A DNA stretch of 64,000 bases from positions 62,001-126,000 of the forward strand of contig JALBYF010000040.1 in the NCBI GenBank assembly GCA_023212725.1, written 5' to 3'. The notes beneath the pieces were generated by a model that made no database searches, was not told the origin of the DNA, and was given only the letters and a program-made list of their open reading frames with translations. This document shows, one piece after another, positions 30,513 to 40,172 of this stretch (position 1 is the first letter of the stretch; each line of letters begins with the position of its first letter). The DNA comes from Tranzscheliella williamsii. Lineage: Eukaryota; Basidiomycota; Ustilaginomycetes; Ustilaginales; Ustilaginaceae. A program made the position numbers and the translations under genes.

Positions 30513-32529
30513 CTAGGTGCCGGGGCAATTTCGAATGTCACTCACGGCAGATGGCTGCTGATGGCGATGAGGCTCGGCAGCTGAGGCTGGCCTGAACTTG
30601 AATGTACCTGCTCGATCATGTAGAGGAAGTCTGCTTTCGGTCTTGGTCAAGAAATTTGAGGTTTTGGATACCATCTGCTGCCGAGTCGGTGTTTGGCGAG
30701 CTGCACCGATATAGTTCATCGGCCCGCTGCTACCGCTCTGACAAGGATCATGGCGCGACTCTTTCCTGCGAGAACTTGGAGCTTCGTGGAGCCATCCCGG
30801 CTGCTTGCTGCCTTCATCAATTCCACGTTTGCCGGTGGATGTCGCTGTGGTCATACCTTACAGGATTGATTCTGGTCAAGATAGAAGTCCACAGCACACC
30901 CTTTCCTGATCACCTGGCGCTACTCACTGCACCCAGGAACCGCCTTTGTGGGGTTGCAGTGGTCGACGGGTGGCCCCATGTTGGAGGCAGATATCGGTTG
31001 AAACGCGAAGATTTCGGAAGACGTTGTGGTCGGTCTGTCGTCCTTGTATTGGCTACAAAGGCTACAAAGCGTAGGACACCGATAAAAGGTTAGGCTGCCG
31101 AGCATATGGCAGATAAAGCAGCCTCAGGGTGCAGCTTACCTAGCCCGCGGATCGGTGATTGATGTTGAAATCTGCTGTGGAGCATGACCGAAAGGCGGCT
31201 GCACTCGGAAACTAAAAGCTTGCTCTGGAATTTGCATTTTCATGCCACACTGAGGGGTGTTGCCACCATCAGTTGCGCCAGACGTATTTGTCATCTCCAA
31301 GCCTTTCGGGGGGTCTCTATAAAAGCAAAGAAACGGTAGCAGCATCGTGAGCGTTGCCAAATCGAAACGGAGTGAGCTTCGCTCTCACCTCTGGTCACGG
31401 ATATGTGGCGATGGCGCAACTCGGCCGTACTCGATCGCTCTAATTCGCGACAGCAAAATGCGGTTGTCCCTCCTGAGGTCCTCTACTTCTCTGTCCAAGA
31501 GCAGAAAATAAGCGCAGCGACAACAGAGGTCGTAAGACAGTGAATACATCTTTGCGACCGTCGCGCAGTAACTTGCTGCTTGAGTAATTTCGCTTGCGAA
31601 AGGTCGGTCTTGACATGTTCCAGCACTCGTTTCTGCCGTAGGGTCTGCCCTTTCAGAAAGCTGGAGAGGCGAGCCCGATAATTCATTCACCTTGATCAAT
31701 GAGTGCTACATGTTCGCTGAACGCTCGACTAGGTATGGCAAAATTGAGTTTTTTGTGTAGGACTCCACTCACCAGATCAACTGTGACATGTGTTGAAACT
31801 GCACGGAGGATGGATAATCATCTATGAGCCGCCTGCAGAAAAGTACTGATGGTATGGCGGTGCACCCATCACGTACTTGGAACTAGAACACGTCTGTCAG
31901 CTACAGGTATAGCCCTGTCCAAGACTACGTGGCCCAACCACTCACCTCATGTGCCCGTATCAGCTCTTCCCAAGAACTAAGCATAGGTTGGAAGTAATGG
32001 CGCACAGTGTCGGGAAGCTGATCACGGCCATCATCCGGAAGAGGCTCGGGCGACAAAACTTGTAGGTATGTGTTCATGTGATGCTCTACATAAATAAGAA
32101 CACTTACCTTATCGTGTCGCAGTCTGATCATGTCGACCATACAACCGCACACAGGGCAAGTATCTTGCAGACGGCCGCTTTCCATCGACTCCTTGGTCAT
32201 AGCTTGGCGGACGCGTCACACAGCGATCAGGCTCAGTATGCAATGTCGCCGAGTGATGTGGCTGCAATGCCCCTTACCCGGTAATTCTTTCTGACACAGA
32301 ACATGTCTGCACTGCGGCCGCAGTGGCACATGAAAAAGGCAAGGTATTAGTGAGGCGCCTCAGCTTTCTTGGCAAGTTCGTATCTCACATGACCAACCCA
32401 AAAGGGAACGCTGTCGTCTATCACCGCTTCTGTAGACCCACGCTGTGTTGCCGCACTCGTAACATAATTGCGATAGCATCTGCAGCAGTGTAGATGGTCC
32501 AAGAAAGTCTGTTGATTCTGGGAAGACAT
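30513..32529 (-). CDS. Putative Zip3/HEI10/RNF212-type meiotic RING protein, intron-rich
   Basis: Assembled by hand from splice sites; each junction keeps the frame. Exons, complement: 32389-32529, 32278-32311, 31946-32202, 31877-31882 (6 nt), 31773-31798, 31573-31660, 31389-31480, 31140-31316, 30928-31052, 30513-30844, about 425 aa. Inside the third exon, 32045-32107 could also be a 63-nt in-phase intron (404 aa). The N-terminus has C-x2-C ('CCRC'), then C-x-H-x2-C ('CRHVLC') across intron 1, then 'CPVCG' followed by 'MIRL', the order of HEI10/RNF212 RING domains; the third zinc pair looks incomplete. Next come 'VRHYFQPMLSSWEELI', a coiled coil ('KRVLEHVKTDLSQAK', 'LRRDNRILLSRIRAIE') and a Ser/Pro tail with 'FSFR' and 'FKFRP' motifs. 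This layout fits SUMO/ubiquitin E3-like crossover factors. The exon 31573 donor is GTTACT (weak). The family call is inference. Confidence 0.6.
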
Positions 32530-34196
32530 GTCTCATACACAGTGGCTGGGGGGTCAAAGATGATGGGAGTGGGCGAACCACTAGCAAACCAGGGACGTGT
32601 GTTGTTACCGCAGCAATTGCGGCTGGTTGTCCGACTGAACAGCGGGCACAGAGTAGCGAGTGAGCACTCGACCATGGAACAAGTGTGGCTGAGAAGAGTA
32701 CTTATGGCTGCGCGCCAAGGCAAAGGACGAGTAAGTGACTTCCTTTCGGGCCAGCCGAATATCAGGAATAATTGATTAGACTTTAAAAAGCCAGGAAATA
32801 GTCAATCTGTACGTGCGTACGATGCAAGAGTATTTATCATGATTGACCAGTGCAATAAATTCTTTCAAGGCGGCATGCAAGCCCTGCTGCATTGGACTTT
32901 CTGGCAATTTCACAGCTAAGTCAAGCAACAAGTCAAGTGCCGCGCCAGCAGAGCCCGACTTGCACTGTGGCCTTATCGACCAGCAAAGCCATCCGATCTC
33001 CGGATGGATTCCAATAGCGTCCGACCGAGGCAAGGCAACACGCTTGACTTTTTTGCACCGAAATATTAGGCGCTGCCGAATGCTGTCGAATGCTGAGCTC
33101 CCAAGATTGAGGCGATATGTGTGACATTCCCTTGTACCCGTACAAGACGAAGCGTTGTCCAGGCCACTATTGCGTAACGGCCGAGCGCAGACAACAAGTC
33201 TGCACTTCCTAGTAGAAGGGCAGCCGGAATGAGGTGAATAGATTCTAGGTGGAACAAGCTCGTCTAGCTGCACCTCAACAGCACCGTTACCGCGACCCTG
33301 CTCAGAGAAAAGTGAGCGACGAGTGATCGCACCTGGTAACAAAACGCAGGATATCTAGGCTGTCCATGACCATGACGTGCACTGCTTGTCCATACTCCCA
33401 CACAACACCACCGTCTCCCCCCACCTTTGGTCCCTCCTTTGCGATCGCTTCTACGCGCATTCTCTCGGCGCAGGTCCTTGGGTTTGGCTGTTCCTATGCT
33501 TCCTCGGCTTGACTGCTAACCACTTCCATCCTTCTTGAACCCCAGCCAGTCAGCGCGTCTGCATTCCCCCGCCTCCATCGCCCCCTTCTACTCTCCGCCC
33601 CTGCGCTCTTTGTCCGCCTTATCTGTGCCATCGTACGAGTGGTGCTCTTTTCCCTAGCTCTTCTTTGCCTTGTCCTATTCTGCCCTCCTCTTCAGCCTTG
33701 CCGATCTGGACCTGCCGCATCTCCGTTACATCTGTTCCGTTTACGGTATCACACAGTCTTCCCCATCTCTCTTGCACCTTTGTAAGGTGCTCCATCCTTG
33801 CTCAGTTCCTCTTGGATTCGCCTTCTAGACACTTTGGCATACGATTCTCTTGTGGCCTCGTTGCTTGTTCTCCCCTTATAGTCCCATTCCACCCGTATCG
33901 ACCCATCCCAGTCGTCACTATTCTCTCGCCCGACTTCTGCGCGCTACTGCCTTCTTGCCAGTATCTCCCCGTTATTTGCTCTTTTTACTTCGGAATAGCA
34001 CCAAAGAGCCCCGCGCAACTCTGCTTTTTGGCCAATTCGAAAGACACGTTCAACTCAATATCACTCACGCAAGGTTGAGGACCCGTTAGACTCAAGCTCC
34101 TCAAAAAGAATATCAGAATAATCCGACTTACACACGGCAGCCATAGTACCGTTTTGGCTGCGCCTGCCCCGGCTGCGCACAACACAAAATATCGCA
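32530..34196. other. Divergent upstream region; one unidentified minus-strand open frame and a C/T-rich leader
   Basis: 33380-34060 is C/T-rich and is read as leader of the JmjC gene. On the minus strand an ATG-less open frame of about 188 codons covers 33342-32776. Its last third ('ALDLLLDLAVKLP', 'GLHAALKEFIALV') looks helical and is followed by a GTACGT donor-like site. A second frame at 33257-33066 reads hydrophobic ('IPAALLLGSADLLSALG'). These could be exons of a small gene or upstream exons of the RING gene; I could not build a consistent model. Confidence 0.3.
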
Positions 34197-37100
34197 ATGC
34201 CTGGGCCACATTCAAATTTTGCTCATGCTGGCCATGCACATAATTTGCCGCAGTCGCAGCCAACTCCTGGCTCTCCAGATCCTGGCCTCGACACTTCCTC
34301 AGTGCTGTATCTCGGAAACGGATCAGGCGGCGATGCTGCGTCTTTCTCAAAGGCTGATCTAGGCAATTCCGCTGGGGTTCAGTTACAAGAAGGTCTCAGC
34401 ACGGTTCGTCAGCCACGCTTATCGACAACCTTGTCTGGCCTGAACGCCTCTTCGTCGTCTGCCGCTCATACACAGGTAACTGCAGAAACTGACAGTGCTG
34501 GTAATATTGACGCAGTAGCTAGTTTCGCAACTTCCAGTGCTTCTAAACCTGTCATCAGAGGTACAGGTGCTTCTGAAGCAGACCAAGGCTCCTCATCTAG
34601 CCCTGCTGTTCCCTTTACTGTTCCTCGGTTTCACAGGCCACCGAGAGCCTCTCAGCAGTCACCCTCTTCTCAGGCGCCATTGCTGCCGCAATCCAGCAAG
34701 CCCTCATCTGTCCCTCCGCGAACGCAGCCTCATAAAAGCACCACCCCTTCACCAGATCAGCGACTCACCCCTTCCAGCACAACTGCGACAGTGCCACTGG
34801 GCTCGGCAGACTCACAACAACATAAAGAGCTTCTGGGATCGTTCCTTCATTCGGAAGCTGCAGTCACATTTTCGGATATCATGCAGGGCACATCTTTCAC
34901 CATCGCTAGGCGTGTCAGTGCCCTCGATCTTTCGGAGGAAGAACTAGGACGAATTATCATTGAAGATGTCGAAGAGCGAGGTCTTCCTGTTGTCGTCTCT
35001 GATCTACATAAGAAGGCTAGCTGGTGTCGAGAGCTCTTTCAGCTAGAATTTTACCGCCAGTCAGTGGGTGACGAAGCGAGCATACCGGTGAGGAATCTGT
35101 CGAATTGGAGTGACCGAAGGATGAAGTTGGGCGAATTCTTTGATCACTGCAACCAAAACCGAAGTTACGAGCCTTCGGACGAAGAGAAAATGTACGGAAA
35201 AGATATGGACTGCCCTCAGCCTTGGACGGATGCCGTTGCCAACCTCATGCACCCCCGCCTTGTTTACCATGGGGAGGAGGATATGGCCGCCTCTCTAAAC
35301 AAGCACGCACGGACCATCACTAACATGTGTTACTTCGGTCCAGGTCGCACCTGTACCCCCTTCCATCGTGATTTGTGCTCAAGTCTCGGTCAGAATCTTA
35401 TGGTTTGGTCAGATCCTGGAGCTCACGCACTCTGGATGGTCACACACTCCGAAGATTGGGAGAAAGTTGATACATACCTTCGTTCCTTAGGCGGCGACCC
35501 GACGTCAGAAGGCTTTGCTCCTCATCCTAACGAGCTTCGAAATGCGCCATTCCGAACGTATGCGTGTAAGCAGACAGTCGGCGACCTCGTGCTCATTCCG
35601 TCTCGAGCAGCGCATCAAGTTCTCAATTGGGGCGGCCGAATGATGAAGGTGGCATGGTCTCGCATGACTGTTGACACCCTCGAGAAAGCTCTTTATCTCG
35701 ACCTGCCTCTGTACCAGCGTCAGTGCCGCAAGGAGTCTTATCATATAAAAAGTGTCATCGAAGCGACGCTACAGAAGTTCACCGAGACCGTCCAGAGTAT
35801 CACAGCAAGCTCTTGCAAGCCCTCAGCGCACCAAGTGCGGGATCTGCACAGGGTTTTCAAGCTCTATGATGGCATCATTTCAGACGAATTTGTTCCTGAA
35901 TGGAGAGACCATAGGATCGAAGGCACACTCGACAGCTACGTCGAGTGCGATTTCTGCGGTGCCGATGTTCTTCACAGCTTTTTTGAATGCCCCGCTGGCG
36001 AGACACTATGCGCAATGTGTTATTGCCAAGGCAGGCTGTGCCCATGCGACAACGCTGCTGAGCTCCTCCAGCCTTGCCAGCTGTATATGCCATTTGACAA
36101 GCGGCTCGAGATCCGTAACTCAGCGGCACTGGTTTTGAAGGACGTGCTAGCTGAAGGTGCAGACCAGGCGCCGGTCGAAATTCTCAACGAGCATGACATC
36201 GCCAAAACACCATGGCCCCATAGCTTCATGGCCGCCTGTAAGCTTCACAAAATACGCACGACCAAAAATTACAGGGAGAACATTACCCAGTGCAAAATCT
36301 GCAAAGCATTCTTCGATCTGGCAAGTCGATACCAGTGCAAACCATGCCATTACTCGTATTGCTATGGATGTCTTTTGCATAAGACGTACATACATCCTGT
36401 TCATGCGCTAGCTCAGAGGAACTCGGAGCAATTTCATGAATATCACAAAAGCGCCAGTAAATTGGACTATAAAGAATGGAAAGAGGATCCACTGGCGTAC
36501 ATCACCGAAGCGCAGACGCACTTCACCATTATCGAGGCCGGTAGAACCCAGATGAAGTGTGTACCACAGCTAGCAGGGTGCAAGATTGGATTCTTGGACA
36601 TCTCACCCGAGCACCCCAACGGCCTGAGTGGCACGCTCGGTGCGGTCGTGGCGGGAAAGGATACGCCTAGCAAGTCAACCGTAAGAAAAGCCAAGAGAAC
36701 TATCGAGACGTTACGAACGCCTTCTTCCTCCTCTCCGAAACCCAATTCAGCCAAAAAGGCGAAACCCATTTCGCACATTGAAACCGGGGCGAATATACAC
36801 GGCGAGAACGAGGAGAAACCGGCCGCCGCACAGAGCAAAGAGGAGGCGACCATACAAATTGTCAAACCCGCAACAGAGGGCGTCACTCAATTAATCTCAC
36901 CAGATCCGACTTCCTCGACGGCTACGATATCAAGCCCGAACGGTGCCACCAATCTCAAGTTCACTATTGCTAAGGGAAAGGCCCGGCCTGTGGCCTCGAA
37001 ACCCTCGACATCTATACGCTCAGCTCAAAACGTATCAGCGGCGGGTTCAGCCGCCGCTGCAGAGCTTACGGCGACCCCTTCTGTTTTCGAAAGTCCTGTC

Positions 37101-37760
37101 GAACCTCTTGTACAGACTTCCGCTACGACTAGCCGAAGCATGGCCGATGACGAGGCAACTGTTGCACCCGCGCCCGTTGTACTTGCTGCCCCAACGAGCG
37201 GTATAGCTGCACAGGCGTCTACCACTGTCGCAGTACAAAGCGAGGCGGCGATCGCGCCCGCAGCTGCTTCCGCCGCGGTATCTTCCTCCCCATCGGCGAG
37301 TGTTCCCGGCCTAGCTTCGCTTAGTGCAACGGATTTGAAGGTCATAACGGAGATTCTGAGCATCTTCAGCAACCATAGCCAGCGGACGATGGACCAGCAC
37401 ATGAAGACAATCGAAGAGCTGAAAACTCAAGTGTTGTCGCAGAGAAAGGAGACGCAGCATCTACGTGAAGAGGTGATGAAGAAATTAGGAGAGCAGAGCG
37501 CACAGCAAGAGGAGTTTAGCCGTTCGATGCACCAGCTATCAGCAAAGGTCGACACTGTGATGAAGAGACAGGCGACCTCAGACGAGAAGCTAGCAGAGGT
37601 GCATGATGTGATCCAAGATTTGATGGGCGATATCACACGAGGCGCGCAAGCACAGCTAGAGCTCGAACGGCATTCATCTCATAACGCGGCAGACACGGCC
37701 GCCGTCTACAGCAGTCATCTGCCGTTCAACTCTTATACCAGCAACATCCGCAAGCAGTAA
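34197..37760 (+). CDS. JmjC-domain protein with C-terminal zinc clusters and coiled coil
   Basis: Intronless, 1187 aa. JmjC enzymes are Fe(II)/2-oxoglutarate oxygenases, often histone demethylases. Residues 1-215 are Ser/Pro/Gln-rich. The JmjC fold spans about 225-510, with the iron ligands visible as 'PFHRD' (His390, Asp392) and 'AAHQVLNWGG' (His473), so it should be catalytically able. A first Cys cluster near 581-620 ('CDFCGAD', 'CAMCYCQGRLCPC') and a second near 697-735 ('CKICKAFF', 'CKPCHYSYCYGCL') follow; the second resembles the 4CXXC_R1 zinc finger found with JmjC in fungi. After a long linker of simple sequence, about 1050-1150 is a coiled coil ('MKTIEELKTQVLSQRKETQ'). It differs from KDM5 (no JmjN, ARID or PHD seen). 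Substrate is unknown. Confidence 0.82.
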   Translation: MPGPHSNFAHAGHAHNLPQSQPTPGSPDPGLDTSSVLYLGNGSGGDAASFSKADLGNSAGVQLQEGLSTVRQPRLSTTLSGLNASSSSAAHTQVTAETDSAGNIDAVASFATSSASKPVIRGTGASEADQGSSSSPAVPFTVPRFHRPPRASQQSPSSQAPLLPQSSKPSSVPPRTQPHKSTTPSPDQRLTPSSTTATVPLGSADSQQHKELLGSFLHSEAAVTFSDIMQGTSFTIARRVSALDLSEEELGRIIIEDVEERGLPVVVSDLHKKASWCRELFQLEFYRQSVGDEASIPVRNLSNWSDRRMKLGEFFDHCNQNRSYEPSDEEKMYGKDMDCPQPWTDAVANLMHPRLVYHGEEDMAASLNKHARTITNMCYFGPGRTCTPFHRDLCSSLGQNLMVWSDPGAHALWMVTHSEDWEKVDTYLRSLGGDPTSEGFAPHPNELRNAPFRTYACKQTVGDLVLIPSRAAHQVLNWGGRMMKVAWSRMTVDTLEKALYLDLPLYQRQCRKESYHIKSVIEATLQKFTETVQSITASSCKPSAHQVRDLHRVFKLYDGIISDEFVPEWRDHRIEGTLDSYVECDFCGADVLHSFFECPAGETLCAMCYCQGRLCPCDNAAELLQPCQLYMPFDKRLEIRNSAALVLKDVLAEGADQAPVEILNEHDIAKTPWPHSFMAACKLHKIRTTKNYRENITQCKICKAFFDLASRYQCKPCHYSYCYGCLLHKTYIHPVHALAQRNSEQFHEYHKSASKLDYKEWKEDPLAYITEAQTHFTIIEAGRTQMKCVPQLAGCKIGFLDISPEHPNGLSGTLGAVVAGKDTPSKSTVRKAKRTIETLRTPSSSSPKPNSAKKAKPISHIETGANIHGENEEKPAAAQSKEEATIQIVKPATEGVTQLISPDPTSSTATISSPNGATNLKFTIAKGKARPVASKPSTSIRSAQNVSAAGSAAAAELTATPSVFESPVEPLVQTSATTSRSMADDEATVAPAPVVLAAPTSGIAAQASTTVAVQSEAAIAPAAASAAVSSSPSASVPGLASLSATDLKVITEILSIFSNHSQRTMDQHMKTIEELKTQVLSQRKETQHLREEVMKKLGEQSAQQEEFSRSMHQLSAKVDTVMKRQATSDEKLAEVHDVIQDLMGDITRGAQAQLELERHSSHNAADTAAVYSSHLPFNSYTSNIRKQ

Positions 37761-37965
37761 CAATCCGTAATGCGTAGATACGCCAGCCTTAGACTACACT
37801 AGCCTTCAAATCTTACACTACTCAGACTGCTACGCTTCAGTCCACTAAGTGATGTATTTCAAGGCTTTTTTACTACGCATCGAAAACTGTGCAAGAGGTG
37901 TCAGCGATTGTGTGTGTGCAATGACGCTTTCGTACGGCCATTCGTGAACTGCGAATAATGGGCGA

Positions 37966-39230
37966 TCAGGACGCAAGAGTATAGGCTACCTTCTCTGCCG
38001 ACACCTTACCGTCCTGGAGATACTTGAGTCCGTCCGGGATAGCCTCGAGGCCGCCAGGCATATGTTTGATTCTGTTGCCCACGAGGGTGCCCTGCTTGAG
38101 TAGGGTGTAGAAGTGGCCCTGATCCCCGTTGAGCCACTCCTTCATCAAGGCGGCATCGGCTTCGACTACGTCCTTGGGAAATTGCGCGGGGCCATAGTTG
38201 AAGGGCCTGCCGAGAGCGGTATAAAGGAGCGTGTGGATGATGTTGACCTCGCCTTTGCGCAACTCGATGGCCTTTGGGTCGGGCATGAGCAGCACAACAA
38301 CATTGCCGCCCTCCGCGCCAAGGGATTGCACACACAGCTCCTGAGTACCGTTCTCCGAGATGCAGTCCAATGCCTTGCTCTAAAAAAGGAATTCAAGACG
38401 ATATGTTATGCGGTAAGTGAGCCATGCAGATGCAATGAAACGGAAAGCAAGTCAAGTTTTCACTCACCAGATGTGGATAGGCCGAAGCGATCTTCTGCGG
38501 CGTGGTGGGGTCGTTGTAGTCGAATACAGCAGTGGCGCCAAGTCGGGTGAGATAGGCATGGTTCTTGGGGCTGGCGGTGGTGATAACCTTGTATCCTATA
38601 GCCTTGCCCAGCTGGATGGCCCACTGTCCAACGCTGGTGCTTCCGGCCCAGATCAAAAGCGCGGGCGAGTCCTCAGTAACCTCGACCGGTCCTTGAGAAA
38701 AATCAGGCACAGGGATCGCGAGACGGTGGAAAAGGGTCTGGAAGGCGACAAGTGTGGCGCATTACCGTGTTAGCAAGTGATGCCAACAGGAGGAAAGACG
38801 TCTGAACCGGGCGAAAGCTTACCTGGACGGCAGTCGCTCCGCCGATGCCAAGAGAGCTGGCTACCTCATCGGTGACGTTCTCTGGAATCTTAGCTACAAG
38901 CTCGCTGTTGGTCTTGAGAAACTCGGCGAAGCTTCCCCTGTCCTCATACTTGGAGCCGTGCACGAAGCCAGCGACGCGGTCTCCTTTCTTGATAGACGAG
39001 TTTCGGACATTAGGTCCGAGCTCTTCGACAATACCCGCAAAGTCACAGCCGGTAATGACGCCAGGAGGTGACAAGAATGCGATATGTTTCCAGTCTGTCG
39101 GGTTCAATGTAACTGCCTTGACTCGAACTAAGATCTCGTCGGCCTCCAGCGAAGGAACTGGCACATCCTTGACCTCCGCCTTCTGGCCCTCGACAGTGAC
39201 GAGCGCTTTCATGGTACCTGAGTGAGCCAT
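37966..39230 (-). CDS. Medium-chain dehydrogenase/reductase, zinc-less (enoyl-reductase or quinone-oxidoreductase type)
   Basis: Three exons, complement(37966..38379, 38468..38737, 38823..39230), 363 aa; introns of 88 and 85 nt, all phase 0, with GTGAGT and GTAAGC donors. NAD(P)H-dependent oxidoreductase. The N-terminal GroES-like part has 'MKALVTVEG', 'VKAVTLNPTDWKH' and 'GCDFAGIVEELG'; the usual zinc-binding Cys is replaced in 'NPTDW', so no catalytic zinc is expected. The Rossmann part has 'IWAGSTSVGQWAIQLGK' and 'GYKVITTASPKN'. It ends 'GKVSAEKVAYTLAS'. Closest in style to fungal ToxD/trans-enoyl reductase-like MDRs, but no biosynthetic cluster surrounds it, so the substrate is unknown. 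The start could also be six codons downstream (MKAL). Confidence 0.88.
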
Positions 39231-40172
39231 GATGAAAAGTGACACGGTAGGGGCGGAACTGGTTCGGCCCGTGTTGCTGCAGTTGTTAGAAGGGGTGTTG
39301 GTGGCATGGGTGGCAGGTCGCCGATGCGGTCCATATATATGTATCTCTGCGTGCATTTCCCCGCTGCAAAGCAGCGAGGAAGACCAGCGCTGAATCACCT
39401 ACCATTCTACATCGACATCTGTACCAACGGCACAAAAACGGGGAAATGCTATCTCCGTTCTATGAAGTGACTTGGTTACGCTCCTCTAATTCACAACATA
39501 AAAGCTCAGCTTTTGGTAAGTCAGCCAGACGTCAAAGCAGCAACACTGGTATAAACTGCCTGACAGAGGCTAGGCAGAAGACACGCAGATGCTAAGCAGG
39601 ATCGCAACAGCCAGTCTGGAAGACCAAAATCAGAGCAGTGTTGCTGCTTTAACCACTGGCTGACTTACCAGAAGCGGAGCTTTTACGTTGTGATTGTGGA
39701 GTTGTTTCGAATCTTGAGTTCCTGAGCCGTGCCCGCTTTTGGTGCGGCTGTGTTGTGCCGCTGCAGAAGGGCCGGGCCGAAAGCTGGGATTCACCTTATC
39801 CCCGTTTCGTCCCCGCGGTGTTTGATATTTTGCCCTTTTCTTTGAGTGGACCCGATGATCACATCTTCCTGCTTCTTCGGATCAGCATTGTGACTGTTGG
39901 TACGATCGACATCTTCGTCGCAGTGCAGTGCTGCTCCCCTCTGGCTAGATCAATACGTCTTGTCTTTCAGCAGAGTAAAACAACAGTCGGCCCTGGTAAA
40001 GAGCTGACACGTCGATTTACTGCTCAATGCCTCTGCCACGCTCAAGGTTTTTCTGATCGCATCCTGCGCACGATTTCAAGACGTCCACTGTGCAAGCGTT
40101 ACCGAACCGTGTCCGACCCTAGTTGGGGGTGGAACGGCTCGACGTAGCTGCCGGAGTCGCAGCCGCCTGATC
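39231..40172. other. Divergent promoter region of the MDR and SCAP genes
   Basis: About 940 bases between divergent starts. It contains the inverted repeat listed separately. The remainder shows only short frames. Confidence 0.5.
39481..39701. repeat. Large imperfect inverted repeat (hairpin; possible MITE)
   Basis: Left arm 39481-39549 and right arm 39636-39701 are reverse complements over about 65 bases with a few mismatches. The best blocks are GGTAAGTCAGCCAG and AAAGCAGCAACACTG in the left arm and their complements in the right. The loop is about 86 bases. The termini read CTCC...GGAG. I could not see a convincing target-site duplication, so a miniature transposable element is only one explanation. 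Confidence 0.75.

Noticed and set aside
33665..34078. 137-codon plus-strand frame before the JmjC gene
   Set aside because: C/T-rich leader sequence giving Ser/Leu/Pro-rich nonsense.
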